A stretch of DNA of 64,000 nt, taken from Aureibaculum luteum (GTDB taxonomy: Bacteria; Bacteroidota; Bacteroidia; Flavobacteriales; Flavobacteriaceae). Below the pieces are notes generated by a model. That model saw only the letters and a list, made by a program, of their open reading frames with translations, ran no database searches and was not told the origin of the DNA. The translations under genes and the position numbers were made by a program. The DNA lies in the NCBI RefSeq assembly GCF_003449015.1, contig NZ_QRGD01000002.1, positions 372,001 through 436,000 on the forward strand, written 5' to 3'. Within the stretch, counting starts at the first letter, position 1. The number at the start of each line of letters is the position of its first letter. This document shows positions 1 through 10,225 of this stretch, in pieces.

Positions 1-1
1 A

Positions 2-1783
2 GCACCAGATTCTCTATATCAACAATTACGTGATGCTGATAGCTTTAAGGATAAAGCTTTTTTTATTGAGGAAATTGCAAATATCCATATAGAATTAGGT
101 AATACAGATTCTATAATTTATTATGGTAAATTACTTGAAGATGAAAATTCAAATATTCAAGCAGAAGGAGTTATTGACAATTTGTATTTATCAAAAGCAT
201 ATCGAATTATTGGTAAAGGGAAGATGTTACAAGGGCTTTTTGATGAAGCTATGAAGTATTATTTAAAGGGTTTAGAAATAACTAAAATAACCAATAGTCC
301 ATATTTATATTTTACACATTCCTTAGGACTAGCATCGGTTTATATAAATAAAGAAGAGTTTGAAAAAGCAACACCATTATTAGATAATGCTATTGAAAGT
401 AGTAAAAATAGCTATTTTACTGGCTTAGCAAAAAAGTATTATGGTGATGTTTATTACTTAAAAAGAGATATTGCAAAAAGTGCACCATACTATAAGGCGG
501 CTTTAGCTGATTTAGAATTATCCCCTGATAAAAAAATAGCCTTAGATATTAAACTAAATCTAGGAACCATGGACGTGGTTCAAAAAAAACTGGATGAATC
601 ATTAGTTCTTTTTGAAGAAGTAAAAAATACCGCTCATGAAAAAAAATATTACGATTTGTATGTTGAAGCGGTATTGAGAATTGGAGATGTTTATAAGCGT
701 AAAAAGGATTATCATAATGCTCAAATAATTTTGTCTGTTGCTCATATAAATTCAGTACAATGGGACAGATTGGGGCTAGAAAAAAAAATCATACAAAATT
801 TAGTAGACTTGTATAGAGATCAAGAAGATTATGAAAATGCCTATGCGTTAATGACTCAATATGTTAATGTTTCTAGTAGAATAGTACAAGAGCAAAAAAG
901 CAAAGAAATTAAGGAACTTGAAATTCAATACCAAACCTTGCAAAAAGAAAAGGAAATTAGTTCACTGCAAGAAGAACAATTACTCAAAGAGAGTGAAATT
1001 AAAAGACAAAAAACCATTAAATATGCTATTTTAATCGGATTTTTAGTATTGCTAATCCCTGTAACTGCTTTATTTATAGTTTATTACCAAAAGTTACAAG
1101 CTCAAAGTCAACTGAATACACAGCAAGATGAATTGAATACACAGAAGGTGAGTTCGTTAATCAGAGAGCAAGAGTTAAAGTTAGTAAAAGCGTCGGTAGA
1201 AGCTCAAGATGAAGAAAGAACAAGAATAGCGAGAGAATTACATGATAGTATTGGTGGTAATTTGGCAGCTATAAAATTGCAAATGAACAATCTAAATAAT
1301 AATGCGGATTCTAGTGCTATTATTACACAAATTGATGATACCTATCAACAAGTTAGAGAAATATCTCATAATTTAATTCCAAGCAAGTTTAGTCAGAATG
1401 CTTTTACCACTTTAATAAGTGAATATATTAATAAATTAGATAAATCTTCAGACCAAGATATTGTATTTATGCCTTATCCTGAAGAAAAAATAAATGCATT
1501 GGACGAAAGTATTCAAGTTGAAGTTTTTAATATTATTCAAGAATTAGTGACTAATACGTTGAAGTATGCCAAAGCAAAAAATGTAGAAATTCATTTGAAT
1601 ATACATAATAATTCTTTACAATTGTTGTTTGAAGATAATGGCATTGGCTTTGACCAAAGTAAAACACCAACTGGTATTGGTTTACAAAACATAAAAAGTC
1701 GTTTAGATAAATTAAATGCCGAATTAAATATAGATTCATCAATTAACCATGGTACGGCTGTTACCATTGAAATTCCCTTATAA
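2..1783 (+). CDS. TPR-containing sensor histidine kinase (5' end outside window)
   Basis: The reading frame is already open at base 2, so the start lies outside the window; 593 residues are visible. The first 300 or so residues are tetratricopeptide-like helical repeats (presumably periplasmic or cytoplasmic sensor), followed by a coiled coil, one membrane helix at about visible residues 340-362, a second coiled coil, then a HisKA_3 dimerisation domain with the phospho-acceptor His at visible residue 414 (RELHDSIGGN) and a HATPase_c domain (N box ELVTNTLKYA near 515, G box TGIGLQNIKSRL near 560). This is the NarX/DesK-type kinase class that pairs with LuxR-type regulators, and such a regulator follows after one base. 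The stimulus cannot be read from the sequence. Confidence 0.9.
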   Translation, partial: APDSLYQQLRDADSFKDKAFFIEEIANIHIELGNTDSIIYYGKLLEDENSNIQAEGVIDNLYLSKAYRIIGKGKMLQGLFDEAMKYYLKGLEITKITNSPYLYFTHSLGLASVYINKEEFEKATPLLDNAIESSKNSYFTGLAKKYYGDVYYLKRDIAKSAPYYKAALADLELSPDKKIALDIKLNLGTMDVVQKKLDESLVLFEEVKNTAHEKKYYDLYVEAVLRIGDVYKRKKDYHNAQIILSVAHINSVQWDRLGLEKKIIQNLVDLYRDQEDYENAYALMTQYVNVSSRIVQEQKSKEIKELEIQYQTLQKEKEISSLQEEQLLKESEIKRQKTIKYAILIGFLVLLIPVTALFIVYYQKLQAQSQLNTQQDELNTQKVSSLIREQELKLVKASVEAQDEERTRIARELHDSIGGNLAAIKLQMNNLNNNADSSAIITQIDDTYQQVREISHNLIPSKFSQNAFTTLISEYINKLDKSSDQDIVFMPYPEEKINALDESIQVEVFNIIQELVTNTLKYAKAKNVEIHLNIHNNSLQLLFEDNGIGFDQSKTPTGIGLQNIKSRLDKLNAELNIDSSINHGTAVTIEIPL

Positions 1784-1784
1784 C

Positions 1785-2438
1785 ATGACACTAGCAAGAA
1801 AGTATAAATTAATTGTAGCAGACGACCACAAAATGTTTTTAGATGGTTTGCTAAGTATAATAGCAAATGAATCAGATTTTGAAATTGTAATGACAGCAAA
1901 TAGTGGTCAGAATGTTATTAAATACCTTGATAATTGTGAAGGTAAAGATGTTGATTTAGTGGTAACGGATATTAATATGCCTGATGTTACGGGAATTGAA
2001 TTGAATAAACATATTAAATCTAAGTTTCCTAATATTAGAACCTTGGTAGTAAGCATGCGACATGATTCCAAGACAATACATAGATTAACAGAGGATCAAG
2101 TAGATGGATATGTTCCTAAAAATGCCGAAAAAGGAGAATTAATTCTAGCTATTGAAACCATATTAAAAGGAGAAAAGTATTTTTCTGAAAGCATAAAAAA
2201 AGCATATATGGACAGTATGTTCAATAAGGAAAAAGATGTTATTACTTCGTTAACAAAGAGAGAAAAAGAAGTCTTAAAACTAATAGCTGAAGAACACACT
2301 ACGCAAGAAATAGCGGATAAACTTTTTTTAAGTAAACACACGATTGAAGGCTATAGAAAAAATTTAATCTCAAAATTAGAAGTCCGCAACCTTGCAGGTT
2401 TAACGAAGTATGCTATACAGTTAGGCTTGTTGGATTAG
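1785..2438 (+). CDS. NarL/LuxR-family response regulator, partner of the preceding kinase
   Basis: This 217-residue protein has an N-terminal receiver domain (phospho-acceptor Asp62 in VVTDINMPD, acidic pair at ADDHK) and a C-terminal LuxR helix-turn-helix (LTKREKEVLKLIAEE through SKHTIEGYRKNL, about residues 150-205). An upstream in-frame ATG at 1749 lies inside the kinase gene; the ATG at 1785, one base after the kinase stop, gives a protein that begins close to the receiver domain as in the family, so I chose it. The one-base spacing implies co-transcription and translational coupling with the kinase. The target genes are unknown. Confidence 0.93.
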   Translation: MTLARKYKLIVADDHKMFLDGLLSIIANESDFEIVMTANSGQNVIKYLDNCEGKDVDLVVTDINMPDVTGIELNKHIKSKFPNIRTLVVSMRHDSKTIHRLTEDQVDGYVPKNAEKGELILAIETILKGEKYFSESIKKAYMDSMFNKEKDVITSLTKREKEVLKLIAEEHTTQEIADKLFLSKHTIEGYRKNLISKLEVRNLAGLTKYAIQLGLLD

Positions 2439-2510
2439 ATGAGGGGGTAGCTGATAAATCTTAAGAGTATTGTTTTTTTCTCATAATTCAAAAATTGATT
2501 CCAAAACCAA

Positions 2511-2747
2511 ATGGGAACAACACTTTTAAGGATTATATTGAGTATTATATTTATTGGCTGGATAGTCTATGTAATTCGAATTACGGTTGATACTAATAGA
2601 AAACTTTTCAACAAAGAAGACGGAATAAGCCAAGATGAGTGGACGAAAAAAATGAGAAAAATTCATTTGAGAAAGGTTTTTACAGGCTTATTTATTGTTT
2701 TGATAATTGTTTTGACATTAATTCTTGTGGATTCTCAGCGAATTTGA
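2511..2747 (+). CDS. Small two-helix membrane protein, unknown function
   Basis: A 78-residue protein with a hydrophobic helix at about residues 5-25, a charged middle (KLFNKEDGISQDEWTKKM) and a second helix at about 52-72. I do not recognise the family. It follows the response regulator by about 70 bases in the same direction, without an obvious terminator between them, so it may be part of that transcript. Coding status rests on the well-formed membrane topology and codon use, not on homology. Confidence 0.6.
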   Translation: MGTTLLRIILSIIFIGWIVYVIRITVDTNRKLFNKEDGISQDEWTKKMRKIHLRKVFTGLFIVLIIVLTLILVDSQRI

Positions 2748-3060
2748 TTTAAAATCAATACTGAATTTAATCTCAAACTACTGACCATTTTTATAACTGA
2801 TTCCTACCACTTTCATAGTTCCCTATAGATTAAAAATTGCCAATGGACATTTTGCATTGCCAACTTTTTTTAGTTCTGTCTCCTGAATATTTCTGTCTTT
2901 GTTTAAAAAAAAAACAGCTACTAACGCTTAAACTCAGTTTTACTGAAGACTGAACCACCCCATTTTTCAGGGGTCAGATTTTACCTTAAAATAGTGTTTT
3001 ACACCTAACCATTCTGATGCACTTTTGTAATCAAATTAATAACCAATAAAAATTAAAATT
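2748..3060. other. Intergenic stretch with no recognisable feature
   Basis: About 310 bases between two small membrane protein genes. I found no convincing ORF, RNA gene, terminator hairpin or TAnnTTTG promoter here on either strand. Confidence 0.6.
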
Positions 3061-3483
3061 ATGATTTACGGAATTTCATTAGTATTGTTAAGCATCATAG
3101 CGGTGCCATCATTAATCTTATCAAAAAAACCAAACGCAGCTGAGCTATTAGCAAAAATTGAGCCTTATCAAGGATGGATTGGTCTTGTGTTTTGTTTCTG
3201 GGGTGTTTGGGGAATTATCTCTGCCTTTTTAAATATGGCATGGTTAACATCTGCACCAATTTGGTGGATAACCTTATTAGCAGGTAGTGTTGTAGAAGCA
3301 GGTCTTGGCTTTTTATTAGGCTATGGACAAATCAGTAAAATGTTTTTAGGTAATAATCCAAAAGCACAAGAAAAAGCGGCCTTAATTCGTGAGAAAATTG
3401 CACCAATGCAAGGAAAATTAGGCGTATTAGGACTTATAGTTGGAGCTTGGATGATTGTAGCTTCATTTATGTTTTTGTCATAA
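3061..3483 (+). CDS. Four-helix integral membrane protein, unknown function
   Basis: The 140-residue protein is almost entirely hydrophobic, with about four membrane helices (near residues 1-18, 38-58, 65-88 and 118-138) joined by short charged loops such as SKKPNAAEL and NPKAQEKAALIREK. The GxxxG-rich third helix suggests tight helix packing. It resembles small conserved hypothetical membrane proteins of flavobacteria, but no function can be given. It is followed 27 bases later by a secreted SIMPL-type protein in the same direction. Confidence 0.75.
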   Translation: MIYGISLVLLSIIAVPSLILSKKPNAAELLAKIEPYQGWIGLVFCFWGVWGIISAFLNMAWLTSAPIWWITLLAGSVVEAGLGFLLGYGQISKMFLGNNPKAQEKAALIREKIAPMQGKLGVLGLIVGAWMIVASFMFLS

Positions 3484-3510
3484 ATAGTTGAAACATTAAA
3501 ATCTACAATA

Positions 3511-4119
3511 ATGAGAAAATTAATTATCGCTGTATTATTATTAATCGTTGCAAACACCTTTGCTCAAGACCAAGCCAGCACAAAAAACACAATAAGTGTA
3601 AGTAGTAATGTAAAGTTTAAGAAAGAGGTAAAAGCGTTCAGAATAAAATTGATCATGGGGTTAGACCAAATGGGATATGGTAATAACGAATGTAATACGT
3701 TAGATGAGTTAAAAAAGAAGTACTTCGATAAACTCAAAGAGAAAGGAATTGATCCCAATAAACTTGAAGAGAAAAAAATTGAATATTTAAGCATGTATTA
3801 TCAAAGAGAAGGTACTGTTTATTATTACGAGGCAAGTACTGAAGAAGAAGTCTCTAAGGTTTTAAGTGCAAGAGTCAATGGTATTACTAACAATGGGTTA
3901 GAATATAAAATGCAATTGGATGATGCTACTTATGACAGTTTGATAGAAAGAGCTATTATTCAAGCTAAAGATAAAGCCAAAAGAATTGCAACAAAAGCGA
4001 ATAAAAAAGTTGGGGAAATTGCTATGATTTCAGATAATTCTTATGGATTTGAAGATTGGGTATATTATTCACCCAAAGATGAATATTTAAGAATTAACGT
4101 CGTTTTTGAATTATTATAA
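3511..4119 (+). CDS. Secreted SIMPL/DUF541-like protein
   Basis: A 202-residue protein with a clear signal peptide (MRKLIIAVLLLIVANTFAQ, cleavage after AQ). The mature part begins with the NTISVSSNVKF strand typical of SIMPL (DUF541, Omp28/BP26-like) domains and ends with the family-like AKDKAKRIATKANKKVGEI helix and a final NVVFELL strand. SIMPL proteins form oligomeric periplasmic or outer-membrane assemblies; their role in flavobacteria is unknown. The gene is followed by a strong terminator at 4144-4186 and then by a diverged paralogue at 4362. Confidence 0.75.
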   Translation: MRKLIIAVLLLIVANTFAQDQASTKNTISVSSNVKFKKEVKAFRIKLIMGLDQMGYGNNECNTLDELKKKYFDKLKEKGIDPNKLEEKKIEYLSMYYQREGTVYYYEASTEEEVSKVLSARVNGITNNGLEYKMQLDDATYDSLIERAIIQAKDKAKRIATKANKKVGEIAMISDNSYGFEDWVYYSPKDEYLRINVVFELL

Positions 4120-4143
4120 CATAAAAGTAGGTTAGTTGATGTT

Positions 4144-4186
4144 ACCCAATCTGTTATATATTTTTATATGTCAGGTTGGGTTTTTT
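4144..4186 (+). terminator. Rho-independent terminator after the SIMPL gene
   Basis: A 10-bp stem (ACCCAATCTG at 4144-4153 with CAGGTTGGGT at 4172-4181, one G-U pair), an 18-base AT loop and a run of T through 4186. Confidence 0.8.
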
Positions 4187-4361
4187 ATGTTATATTGCCT
4201 CTTAATGAGGTAATTATAAAATAAAATAATAATATTTTACTTTATTTTAATGAATGAAATTGTGTTTAATTGAAACTATTTTTATTGATAAATAGTGTTC
4301 ATCATAATTTTAAAAAGAATTATCCGTTTATTTTTAAGTTATATAGTATTCTATAACTTGA

Positions 4362-4922
4362 ATGATAACCCCAAAAAATACCATGAATAAAACAATAGAA
4401 GTAAGTGGATCTGTTAAACTAGTGCGGAAAATTGTTAAATATAGAGCTAAAATTAGTATAGAAGTGACTCAAAACCCTTACGGAGATGAAGAAATTACTG
4501 ATTTAGCAGAAATAAAAAATCAATATTATTTAGCATTGGTTGAAAATGGTATTGATGTAACCAAATTTGAAGAAGATACCTTTGAATTTAGAACGTACAA
4601 TTATCAAGGGGAAGGCACCATGCTAAAATATGAATGTACTTCGCAAAAAGAGATTTCACAATTGCTAGATATTAAAGTACCAGGTATTTATGTTAATTTA
4701 TTAGAATGTAAATATGTAATTGATGAACTATTATATGATGAAATGACTGAAGCGGCTTTGGTTGATGCTCGATTAAGGGCGAACAACATTGCCTCTAAAA
4801 TTGATAGAAAAGTAGGAGCAATTGTTTCTTTAGTAGATAATAGAGTGCTTAATAATTATTGGACAACCTTTAACTCTTATGATGAATTTTTTGATCTTAA
4901 AGTAATTTTTGAAATAGAGTAG
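4362..4922 (+). CDS. SIMPL/DUF541-like protein without signal peptide (paralogue of the upstream gene)
   Basis: A 186-residue protein; the second Met (codon at 4383) is an equally possible start. It aligns along its whole length with the protein at 3511-4119: KTIEVSGSVKL matches NTISVSSNVKF, YQGEGTMLKYECTS matches YQREGTVYYYEAST, and ARLRANNIASKIDRKVGAI matches the AKDKAKRIATKANKKVGEI helix. It lacks the signal peptide, so it is predicted to stay in the cytoplasm, which is unusual for this family. A terminator separates the two genes, so each needs its own promoter. The pair is an old tandem duplication; no function is known. Confidence 0.72.
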   Translation: MITPKNTMNKTIEVSGSVKLVRKIVKYRAKISIEVTQNPYGDEEITDLAEIKNQYYLALVENGIDVTKFEEDTFEFRTYNYQGEGTMLKYECTSQKEISQLLDIKVPGIYVNLLECKYVIDELLYDEMTEAALVDARLRANNIASKIDRKVGAIVSLVDNRVLNNYWTTFNSYDEFFDLKVIFEIE

Positions 4923-4962
4923 AAACGTAATTAGTAGGGTATACGAATTGACGATCCTTTAT

Positions 4963-5772
4963 TTATAGATTCATTTTATCTCTTAAATAGAATGCTATTT
5001 CAGATGTGAATTCTTTTTTTCTATATTTACTAACCGGTTGAATACCCACCATAACATTCGTTAAAAAGATTTCATCCGTTTTTTGGAGTTCAAAGGGAGA
5101 AATTTCTTTTTCTTCAAATGTAAGTGTAGTGTCTTTTGAGATTAATTCTAGTAAGTTTTTTCTAAAAACACCTTTTAAACATCCTTCTGAAAGGGGAGGA
5201 GTAACAATATGCTTTCCTTTTACCAGAAAAATATTGGCATTTAGAGCTTCTACTACTTGCTTCTTCTCATTTAGCAACACACAGTTGTCCAATCCGTTTT
5301 CGTCCGCATAAATACTACCAACAACGTTTAATACCTTGTTATTTGTTTTTAAAGTGGATAAAATTCCAGAATACACGTAATAATCTTTAAAGAGATCAAT
5401 TTCGTAATTTTTTTTAAGTGATACAGAAAGTGAATTTGCTTCTACTAAAAAATGAGTGTTATTAGTGATGGGCAGGTATAGTCCACCGTCTTTTCTATTA
5501 ATGGTAAAACGTATTCTTGCATTAGATAAATTATTAGCAGCAGCGGTTTTTAAAATTTCTTGTTCAAAAAACTCTAAGGTAAACTGCATATCAATTTTCA
5601 TGCGTAACATACGCATTGAAGCCATTAATCTAAAGTAATGATCTTCTAAAAAGATCACATTACTATCTATTACTTTTATGGTTTCAAACAAACCATCTCC
5701 ATATTTAAAGGCCCTATTATTGATACTTAAAGTAGGAGGAGTCTTAGAAATTTTGCCGTTATAATTTATCAT
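4963..5772 (-). CDS. Class IV PLP aminotransferase (aminodeoxychorismate lyase / branched-chain aminotransferase fold)
   Basis: The 269-residue length and fold signatures fit aminotransferase class IV. NNRAFKYGDGLFETIKV is the N-terminal consensus, the PLP-binding lysine is expected in LKTNNKVLNVVGSIYA, and the cofactor phosphate is held by the loop around EGCLKGVFRKNLLEL. The short length and the residues GDGLFET favour 4-amino-4-deoxychorismate lyase (PabC, p-aminobenzoate for folate) over a BCAA aminotransferase, but the substrate is not certain. Read from the minus strand, it lies downstream of the START-like gene at 5906-6289, separated by a terminator and a palindromic element. Confidence 0.82.
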   Translation of the reverse strand: MINYNGKISKTPPTLSINNRAFKYGDGLFETIKVIDSNVIFLEDHYFRLMASMRMLRMKIDMQFTLEFFEQEILKTAAANNLSNARIRFTINRKDGGLYLPITNNTHFLVEANSLSVSLKKNYEIDLFKDYYVYSGILSTLKTNNKVLNVVGSIYADENGLDNCVLLNEKKQVVEALNANIFLVKGKHIVTPPLSEGCLKGVFRKNLLELISKDTTLTFEEKEISPFELQKTDEIFLTNVMVGIQPVSKYRKKEFTSEIAFYLRDKMNL

Positions 5773-5797
5773 TGCCAGTTAATTAATTTCCCCTTTA

Positions 5798-5840
5798 CCT
5801 CTCCTTTGGAGAGGTCAGAATTACTTTTCAGGTAATTCTG
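5798..5840. repeat. Intergenic double-hairpin element
   Basis: Two adjacent perfect inverted repeats: CCTCTCC-TTT-GGAGAGG at 5798-5814 and CAGAATTAC-N7-GTAATTCTG at 5816-5840, followed by GGTGAGGC. The form (two stems head to tail, GC-rich in an AT-rich genome) is that of a dispersed flavobacterial intergenic repeat. Only one copy is in the window, so dispersal is an inference. Confidence 0.6.
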
Positions 5841-5849
5841 GGTGAGGCT

Positions 5850-5877
5850 AAAAAAAAGCCTCGAAAAAATCAAGGCT
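5850..5877 (-). terminator. Terminator of the START-like gene
   Basis: On the minus strand AGCCTTG-N7-CGAGGCT (one mismatch) is followed by a run of eight T. It lies about 30 bases after the stop of the minus-strand gene at 5906-6289. Confidence 0.7.
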
Positions 5878-5905
5878 TGCTATTCTTTTAAACTTGTATT
5901 ACTTT

Positions 5906-6289
5906 TTATGCTCCAATAGTTTGTTTAAGCTCAGAAATTTGGTTTTCCCAAAACATTTTTCCTTCGTCAACTTCATCGTCATCTGCAAAATCAGTAACGA
6001 TTAAAGAAACATCAGAGGTTAAATCATCAACAACTATTTTAAATTCAAAAAAGGTACCTTCTTCTTCATCTGTTAACCATTTATATTTGATTCGCTCATT
6101 GGTTTTATAAGACAATCTTTTGGCTTGTTCTTCCGAACCATCCCAAAGAAAGGTGTAAACATCACTTCTCGAATTTACATTATCGGCAAACCATTCGCTT
6201 AATCCGTCTGGTGTTGATAGATACTGATATAAAAATGCTGGTGAAGAGTGCATAATAAACTCTATACTATATTTTACTTTATCGGCCAT
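5906..6289 (-). CDS. START-like (SRPBCC/AHSA1-type) domain protein
   Basis: A 127-residue single-domain protein. The helix-grip fold signature is visible: KVKYSIEFIMHSSPAFLYQYL at the N-terminus, the LSEWFADNV turn that is typical of AHSA1-like proteins, successive beta strands (YTFLWDG, RIKYKWL, TFFEFKIVV, SLIVTDF) and a C-terminal amphipathic helix. Proteins of this length and sequence are widespread in Bacteroidota and annotated as START-like; ligand and role are unknown. It sits divergently from tRNA-Met and has its own terminator. Confidence 0.8.
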   Translation of the reverse strand: MADKVKYSIEFIMHSSPAFLYQYLSTPDGLSEWFADNVNSRSDVYTFLWDGSEEQAKRLSYKTNERIKYKWLTDEEEGTFFEFKIVVDDLTSDVSLIVTDFADDDEVDEGKMFWENQISELKQTIGA

Positions 6290-6375
6290 AGGTCAATTTT
6301 TATCTTGAATGGGCAATATATATATTATCTCAATTTAAAAAAAACTTTTTTGATAAAAATAATGAGAAAGAATTA

Positions 6376-6405
6376 TTGCCACTCGTAAATTTGTTTTTAT
6401 ATTTG
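6376..6405 (+). promoter_or_regulatory. Promoter of tRNA-Met
   Basis: TTG at 6376-6378, 19-base spacer, then the perfect Bacteroidota -7 element TATATTTG at 6398-6405. The start is predicted near 6411, ten bases before the tRNA. Confidence 0.8.
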
Positions 6406-6420
6406 CAATCTTGAAATTTT

Positions 6421-6494
6421 GGCGAGGTAGCTCAGTTGGTTAGAGCGTCGGATTCATAACCCGGAGGTCGGGGGATCGTGCCCCCCTCTCGCTA
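6421..6494 (+). tRNA. tRNA-Met (CAT anticodon), elongator type or Ile2
   Basis: A 74-base cloverleaf can be drawn: acceptor GGCGAGG with TCTCGCT (G1-U72 and G7-U66 wobbles), D arm GCTC/GAGC, anticodon CAT at 6455-6457 in a TTCATAA loop, T stem GGGGG/CCCCC, discriminator A. CCA is not encoded. G1-U72 and the lack of three G-C pairs at the base of the anticodon stem argue against initiator tRNA; a lysidine-modified tRNA-Ile2 cannot be excluded. The T loop reads ATCGTGC instead of the usual TTCRANN, so positions 54 and 58 both depart from consensus. Confidence 0.88.
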
Positions 6495-6504
6495 CTATTA
6501 AACA

Positions 6505-6534
6505 AAGGCTTCCATTAAAATGGAAGCCTTTTTT
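6505..6534 (+). terminator. Terminator of tRNA-Met
   Basis: Perfect 10-bp stem AAGGCTTCCA-TTAAAA-TGGAAGCCTT followed by T residues, 11 bases after the tRNA. Confidence 0.9.
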
Positions 6535-6920
6535 ATCTTCAATAGTCACAGAATTTTTATCTTTTTATAGTAGTCACATAAAAAAGATGTTAATTGCCAT
6601 TTTTTAGGTATAAGATTTACCAATTCTTCTTATTTGTTACAAATTTATATTTCTCTTTATTTGCTTTAATCTTATCATCCATGATTTTGAAAATGGCGAT
6701 ATTTTTTTTGTATCACCATTATCTTCAACCGATATAGTTCTAATGGTTGAAATTTTTTTTCAAAAATGTAAATGGAATGTTCCTCTATTAATAATAAGGG
6801 TTTACTATCTTACTAATTGTCTTCACAATAATTATTTATCCTATTTAAATTACGTCAACAATTAATTTTATACACTTATTTTGATGTAGCTAAATTAACT
6901 AGAAATAAAAACATAACAAA
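6535..6920. other. Gene-free stretch at the left edge of the accessory block
   Basis: No intact ORF. The minus strand between about 6640 and 6790 has short coding-like pieces in different frames, which might be a very old pseudogene, but I could not assign a family. Confidence 0.4.
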
Positions 6921-6963
6921 TGACTATGGTCATTTTAAAGATTCATCTTAATCAATAGCTTTG
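6921..6963 (+). promoter_or_regulatory. CRP/FNR-type operator and promoter A
   Basis: The palindrome AAATGAC-TATG-GTCATTT (core 6921-6932, arms perfect over 7 bp) is followed by the consensus -7 element TAGCTTTG at 6956-6963, whose first base is 35 bp after the first base of the palindrome core. That puts the palindrome centre about 42 bp before the predicted start, the class II activator position. It reads towards the small ORF at 7019 and the SpoIIAA-like gene. Confidence 0.72.
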
Positions 6964-7018
6964 AATTGTTAATAGAAAAATGATCAATGCAATTAATAGG
7001 ATTAATAATTATAAAAAC

Positions 7019-7187
7019 TATGTTTAGAAATTATTCAAACCGCTATAACGCTATAATCAAAACTATAAAAGTATTGGGATTACGAATTCCTAAAACTTTT
7101 GAAAGTTTTAACGAATTGCATTCCGAGAGTATAGCATTAGATCCGGAGCATCATCCTAAGAAATTATTTAAATCATTGGAAAGCTAA
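7019..7187 (+). CDS. Small hypothetical protein (55 aa)
   Basis: The short frame begins MFRNYSNRYNAII and contains a basic N-terminal half and an acidic middle (NELHSESIALDPEHHPKK). An ATG at 6987 in the same frame would add 11 hydrophobic residues, but it would lie only about 20 bases after the predicted transcription start. I do not recognise the family. Support comes from its position directly behind CRP/FNR promoter A and in front of the SpoIIAA-like gene; it could still be a chance ORF in a leader region. Confidence 0.35.
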
Positions 7188-7281
7188 TCTAACGGGGCAG
7201 AACGTCTTTGATGTATCGTTATGAAATCCCTGAAGTCTTAATTTAATTTACAGTAGTAGTGAAAAGTCAAAAATCAAAAAA

Positions 7282-8013
7282 ATGGAAACAATAAAAGGAA
7301 CACAGTTAAATTTAGAAACCACCGTAAGTACCATAATTGAAGATAGTATTAATCAAAATGTTATAGACAGACTTTATACTGAAATGAAAGGTGTTATTGA
7401 TAGCAAAGGAGAGGTGAATTTAATAATACAAGCCAATGATATCAAAAGTATAAAAAATTTAAAATCATTTTTTTCTGATTTAAGAGATAAGTGGTTTGTC
7501 CTTAAGCATCTCAGAAAATTTGCCATTGTCACTGACAAAGATTGGATTGAAAACCTTACAGAAATAGTAGGTGTCTTAACTCCAAAAGTTGAATTAAAAG
7601 AATTTGATATGGTCGATATGGATGAGGCAATTGATTGGGTAAATTCCCCAACTATAAATGAAAAACACGGCATGGCAATCTGGCCTAAAGAAAATTTTTT
7701 GCACCTAATAGTTTATGATAAACTCACAATGATAGATTATAAAATCTTAAATAGAACCATGAGAGATTATGAAAAAGAGGTTTCTTTACTTATTCAGTTT
7801 TTAGATTTTGAAGGTATAACACTAAGGGCATTTTTAGAAGATCTTAAAATGGGTTTTAGCCATTATAGAAAATTTAAAAAGATAGCTATAGTACCTAATA
7901 AAAATATAGAATCATTAGTTAAAATTACAAATTTGGTAACTCCTGGCATTCAGTTTAAATCATTCGCTTACCACGAAATGGATATAGCTGCAAAATGGTT
8001 GAATGAAATCTAA
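7282..8013 (+). CDS. Tandem SpoIIAA-like (STAS/SEC14-type) two-domain protein
   Basis: A 243-residue protein made of two copies of the SpoIIAA-like domain, about residues 10-120 and 130-243. Each copy ends in the characteristic pattern of a basic helix, a buried strand and a final helix: LRKFAIVTDKDWIENL then FDMVDMDEAIDWV in copy one, FKKIAIVPNKNIESL then FAYHEMDIAAKWL in copy two. Single-domain members are common in stress clusters; their biochemical role is not established. It lies downstream of CRP/FNR promoter A and six bases before the broken ftsH paralogue, suggesting that both were one operon. Confidence 0.75.
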   Translation: METIKGTQLNLETTVSTIIEDSINQNVIDRLYTEMKGVIDSKGEVNLIIQANDIKSIKNLKSFFSDLRDKWFVLKHLRKFAIVTDKDWIENLTEIVGVLTPKVELKEFDMVDMDEAIDWVNSPTINEKHGMAIWPKENFLHLIVYDKLTMIDYKILNRTMRDYEKEVSLLIQFLDFEGITLRAFLEDLKMGFSHYRKFKKIAIVPNKNIESLVKITNLVTPGIQFKSFAYHEMDIAAKWLNEI

Positions 8014-8018
8014 ATAAA

Positions 8019-9941
<1,923 letters not shown>

Positions 9942-10066
9942 AAAATAGTTATGAATTCAGAACAAAGGTGCAGTTAAAAAAAGGAAATAACTTTAAAAAA
10001 ATTTTCCCTAAGTAAAATTCAGTTGGCTGTAAAAAATGAAAATAAATAACAGGAATAAACTATAAA

Positions 10067-10225
10067 TTGAAAATAATAAAAACAGAAGTTTTATATGACT
10101 CAGGTTTTCATTTTGAGCATCAGCAATGGGACAACGAAAATGCCTTTTGGAAAGATGAAATAGAATTTTTATTTAATCAATTCTTTTCAAATCAGCCTGT
10201 TTTTTTGGTCAGTTTAATTCTATAA
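10067..10225 (+). pseudogene. Possible N-terminal relic of a hypothetical protein related to the gene at 13349
   Basis: A frame starting at a TTG reads KIIKTEVLYDSGFHFEHQ then QWDNENAFWKDEIEFLFNQFF before running into unrelated sequence and a stop. The pattern aromatic-His, then Lys/Gln-Trp, then Glu and Phe spaced through a helix matches the start of the intact protein at 13349-13768 (LHYGTEKWSVELDFSAFELPFL). I infer a truncated paralogue; its 3' end overlaps the end of the antisense oxidase relic. Confidence 0.4.

Noticed and set aside
6497-6504. TTAAACAA after tRNA-Met as an operator half site
   Set aside because: No partner half site at 24 bp; it lies in the tRNA trailer next to the terminator.
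9953-10050. Frame with LKKFSLSKIQLAV resembling the leader of a Bacteroidota RiPP precursor
   Set aside because: It is interrupted by a stop upstream, lacks a core peptide with a GG site, and no maturation genes are near.
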